Assembly (NCBI GenBank): GCA_037013685.1
Contig: CM072896.1
Location: forward strand, 8,869,444 to 8,933,443
DNA from: Acridotheres tristis
Lineage: Eukaryota; Chordata; Aves; Passeriformes; Sturnidae
Direction of reading: 5' to 3'
Length of the DNA: 64,000 nucleotides
A program made the translations under genes and the position numbers. A model generated the notes under the pieces. It ran no database searches. It was not told where the DNA came from and was given only the letters and a program-made list of their open reading frames with translations. Below are positions 1 through 64,000 of the stretch, piece after piece (position 1 is the first letter of the stretch; every line of letters starts with the position of its first letter).

Positions 1-2419
1 ACTAAGTAACAAACATGAATAATTTCTTTTGCACTCCGTAAAGTTTTTAAAGAAGCTCAATTTGAGTCTGGCTTGCTCAGATCTCCTTCCTCAGATGAAA
101 GGGAATCTTTCACCAGCTTCGCCTACAGCACCAGGGGGATGAGCCTCCTCTAGCTGGAGGAAAAGGTGTAAGAATAGATTGTGAAATCGTTTACTGGAGA
201 AACCCTCAGCTCCAAGAACAGCCAATCATGATCTTATGTCTGCCCTAGACAAAAGAAGTCTCAAGGGGAGCTTTTGGTAGGGAAAAAAAAATAAAATAGT
301 GTAGACCTCATGTAATCCTATGAGTTTAGAAAGCAGCAATTGTGTGGAAAGCCTTTCCCTACAGCATCACAGACAGGGTGAGTGTGAGATTCAGTGCTAC
401 ACATCTGACTTCTGCAGTCTGGGATGCTGAATTTTATCATGGGAAAGGGCCAAACCCCATCCTTGTAATCATCCTCAAATGCCTCCTGCATTTCTTTCAT
501 TCTCTCCACTCAAACGCTGGGACCATCCAATGCTTTGTTTTCTCTCCCTGCTGCAGCCTTGGTTCAAAGCTAATCTTTATGTTAATTGCTTTCATTTGAC
601 TAACTTTAAAGTGTGTGAACGCAGCAGGAGGGTCAGAGCCATCTGGAGCAAGGACCCAGCTACGCTCCAGCCTGAGCATCTCTAGCACCAGCAACAAGGC
701 AACCCCAGAATGTGGGCTGGTTCTCAAGCCCCAGAGGAGGCTGCAGAGCTGGCTGCTTAAAATAAACCAAATGCCACAGCCCTTGGACTTACTCATGAAA
801 CACATTTTGTGTGCAAGCTATCGAGAAAGCAATCCAGGGATTTCCTTACCTCTGCTTTGCAGATCACAGCTTGGCTTCAGCCCAGCCTGCAACATTCCCT
901 CAGTGCAAACTATGCTTTTGCAATCTAGTTATCCCCAAATATGGCCACCAACAGATGTAGATGCTAATTTCTTGTGAACATTAATTAGAAAGAGTCTGTC
1001 TCCAAATCACCTTGATGGTTTCTGAAGTACCCATCCACAAATCATCATGAACACAAAATGAGTCCAGTGAGACCAACAAACCAAGGGACAAGAGGACTCG
1101 GTGCTCACTTACCTCTCTGTATGGCACAGTGGCACAGTCCTGCTGCCACACTGGTGACACATATATATGTTCCTCCCATATATATATACATATATAAACA
1201 GCACATATAACTTCACCTACCATATATGTACAGCAAAAAACAAGTTAAAATTTGGGCCAGACATCATTCCTTCCAGCAGACTACTGGCTATCAGAGCACA
1301 GAGCCAGGTCTGTCGAGGTGAGGATGAGGAGGGCTCAGCTCCTGCCCAGCTGTGTGGTTGATGTTGCTGTGCAGGGCCCAGGTGAGGATTTGGGCTCTTT
1401 CCAAGCCCCAGGTGTGGGTCACATTTGCTGCACTGATGCTGGAGGTGTCCCAAACCACAGTGTGCCTGTCCCAAACCCTCCCCTCCTTCCCCCATCGGGC
1501 AAGGACACTGGGGGGGGTTTCCAAACCTTGGCCAAGAATTCTGGAAAACTCCTGACGTGCTGAGTGAGACAGCAGCAGGTGCTGGCAGCACTTACAGGCA
1601 GGTAGAGGCTGGGGCATGGCACCTCTCCCTTGCACACAGAGAAGGGATGAATTCAGAGCCACCCTTGGCTCTGGGCTGCAGGGCCAGGCTACAGCTCCAG
1701 CTGAGATGCACCAGTTGTGAACTTGGGGTGTTATGAGAAGAGACAGGAGGGCAGAAAAGGGCAAAAAAAACCGGAAAATTCTTCCTGTACCCCCAGGTAG
1801 AAAGACAGAGTGCTGGCTTCTGCCCTGAACAAACCTGTGTAGGCTTCAGGGGAATCACCAAAGCTTCTCCAGGGAAAATGAGCTAAATAGAAAAAAATAA
1901 CAGCTTAGCAGAATTGTGGGGACTGTGTGCACAGGAAAGAAGAATTCTAACACACAGGCACTATGAGCAGGGACTGCTGCAAGCAGGGATTTTCTGTGAA
2001 TAAACATGAAGGAGTGTGGGAACTCCTGAGGTTAAAGGGAACTCCTAAGAACTGGCACAACCACTCCACCTTATCCCCACATGATGCAGAAACTGAAACA
2101 CATCTTACTAAAGCCACGTGGTTTCCCAATGTGCCCTGGGCAAAATCTGGGACTATGACTTTGACTTTCAAAGGAAAATTTGAGTTTTCTTGGCCTCAAG
2201 CAGAAAACTACACCAAACTTGCTTCCCAGGGTGACTTCAGTGTGGAGCCATGGAGAGAACCAAAAGCCACGTTCTGCAGATGTCATAAGTGTCTCCATCA
2301 GCATCCACAGCACGACTGACAGCCAGGATGCAGGAGGCATCCTGACCTCCACCACTCCAGAGTGCTGTCATAGGAATGAACCAATGCACAGACCTTCAAA
2401 GAGAAAATTTTATGGACGC
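1..2419. other. Intergenic region downstream of DOCK10
   Basis: I see no supported gene on either strand. The stretch 1290-1720 is GC-richer and carries several overlapping chance open frames without recognisable protein features. A short TA-rich microsatellite lies near 1160-1200. In mammals CUL3 lies downstream of DOCK10, but none of its coding sequence was recognised here. Confidence 0.6.
1158..1200. repeat. TA-rich microsatellite
   Basis: Two short runs of alternating T and A (acacatatatatgt and catatatatatacatatata) are separated by a few bases. It is a simple repeat, likely length-variable. Confidence 0.7.
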
Positions 2420-3015
2420 TTTTATACACATACACAAATATTTTAATATAATGGTAACTGAAATGTTATCCATATTCTTAGTACTGTCATAATTAACTAA
2501 AAAGATATTTTTTAAAATTTTGTAAAAATGACATATTTTACACATCTTCTATTTACAATTGCAATATGCTTAAATGTTATAAAACATCCACTCTGACCTT
2601 TAAAATATATGTATACTAGGACTTAGTATTAGATATATTATAATTTATAGCAAACTTAGGGTTTGCTGCGTATCTATCTGTTCAACGGGAATTTTGTAAT
2701 CAGCCTGGCTTAATAAAGGCTGCTCAAAACCAAAAATTGACAACAAAAAAGAATAAAAGGAAAAAAAAAAAAAGAGGGAATGTGCAAATATTGGGGCAGG
2801 CAAAAAAAATTCTCAAGCTTGCATTTTTAAAAATAACACTGTCAAGACTTCCAATAAATTAAAATTTTAACCCTCAAATCCTTTTTCTGGTATTTGTCCA
2901 TCAACTTAATTTTCAGTACTATTAATCTGAAAGGAAAAAATACCCTAAACAACAAAGAACAAACCCCACCCCAGACACCAGCTCTTCCTGAGGCCATATG
3001 TTCCCCACACTGCAG
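2420..3015 (-). other. DOCK10: Probable DOCK10 3' UTR
   Basis: The stretch after the stop codon is very AT-rich, with short A runs and a few ATTTA-type pentamers in the transcript sense. No further reading frame is evident. The left limit is inferred from a candidate polyadenylation signal and is approximate to some tens of bases. Confidence 0.5.
2442..2447 (-). promoter_or_regulatory. Candidate DOCK10 polyadenylation hexamer ATTAAA
   Basis: On the minus strand ATTAAA is followed within about ten bases by a GU-rich run (TGTGTATGTGT), then by TATAAA- and CATAAA-type variants and a second GU-rich patch. No canonical AATAAA was noticed on the minus strand between here and the stop codon. The actual cleavage site may be up to about 50 bases away. 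Confidence 0.45.
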
Positions 3016-63299
<60,284 letters not shown>

Positions 63300-64000
63300 C
63301 TTGAAGAGAAAAAAAAAAATACCCACAAAAAGGTCTTATTATTCTTGCTAGTACCATAGGGTTTAAAAGATAAAAGCCTGTATTTCCATGTTGTTTCTTC
63401 TATTCCCTTCAGACTCGTCATGGCTCCAAATGGAAGCGATGCTTGTGTAAACCTCTGTCCTCCTCAACCTCATCTCTCACTGCTGCTCACTCTATCTTAG
63501 TCTATATTTAAGCTTCCAAACAACAGGCCTGACTAGTCAGTGAAACATCCAACACATTCACCCATGACAAATGTTCACACTCATGACAAATTCACATTTT
63601 CATCTCAGTCTCTTCTGATGCAACACCAAGGGTTTATGTCAACCAAAAGGTTTTGAATTCCCAGTAAAGCAAGCATTGAGCGAGGCAGGCAGGACCTTAC
63701 CCACTCTTTGGGAAAGGGAGGGATGCAGTCTGGACTCTATGAGCTGCAAACCTATAGATCCAGGGAACAGCACAACAACACAAGCCCTGTGCTTTACTCA
63801 GCTCACCAGGGAGTGCTCTGTTCTCAGCCCCGTGTGAAAGAAGTCATTACAGTCACTTAGGGCTCTTCTTGCCAAGAAAGCCTCATGTCTTTTGACAAGT
63901 TAACTCTATAGCACATTCCTGTTACTTGTTATCAGCTTTTTTACCAGTAGAGACTTCTGTTTTCTGTTAGCCTGTGCTTTTGACCTTTTTATGCACATAT
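63300..64000. other. Part of DOCK10 intron upstream of window exon 1
   Basis: The sequence right of the first exon begins with a T-rich acceptor tract (transcript sense). It contains no exon I can recognise. The next upstream exon, which should follow the PH domain, is outside the window. Confidence 0.65.

Noticed and set aside
1217..1764. Overlapping open frames on both strands in the GC-richer intergenic patch
   Set aside because: Several frames are open at once, which reflects low stop density in GC-rich sequence; no family pattern was seen.

Overview
This is vertebrate nuclear DNA, almost certainly from a bird. On the minus strand it carries the 3' three-quarters of one large gene, DOCK10 (dedicator of cytokinesis 10, zizimin 3). 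I recognised the gene by reading spliced exons against the DOCK-D (zizimin) family as I know it. Evidence for a bird is the avian-type spread of exons and short introns, a CR1 LINE tail near 60.8 kb, and a solo LTR at about 8.08-8.65 kb of a kind I know from songbird genomes. Passerine origin is an inference from that LTR.

Layout: the gene reads right to left. Forty-eight consecutive coding exons lie between 63299 and 3016, all with GT donors and AG acceptors, and every exon phase fits the next. They total 5633 nt: the last two bases of a split codon, 1876 complete residues and a TGA stop. I found no frameshift, premature stop or missing exon compared with my recollection of the human protein (about 2186 residues). 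About 300 N-terminal residues, including most or all of the PH-domain region, lie beyond the right edge. In the text, 'window exon' numbers run 5' to 3' in the gene, and 'window residue 1' is the Pro after the first split codon.

Domains: window residues 1-350 link the PH region to DHR1. DHR1, the C2-like lipid-binding module, is about residues 355-545 (window exons 9-14). An armadillo-like helical region with a serine-rich loop follows (exons 15-36). The DHR2/DOCKER catalytic module for Cdc42/Rac exchange is about residues 1345-1837 (exons 37-47). A short variable tail ends the protein (exon 48). The 3' UTR runs to roughly 2.4 kb, and 1 to 2.4 kb is intergenic with no gene I can see.

The non-coding remainder is introns. 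Notable contents are the antisense solo LTR, the CR1 tail, two perfect intronic hairpins that both contain GGATTA cores, a purine-rich tract, several GC-richer patches with chance open frames, and a few simple or short direct repeats. No RNA gene, CRISPR array or second protein gene was found. I see no evidence of a novel multi-gene system. The most interesting points are splicing options: two in-frame cassette exons and two tandem acceptors.
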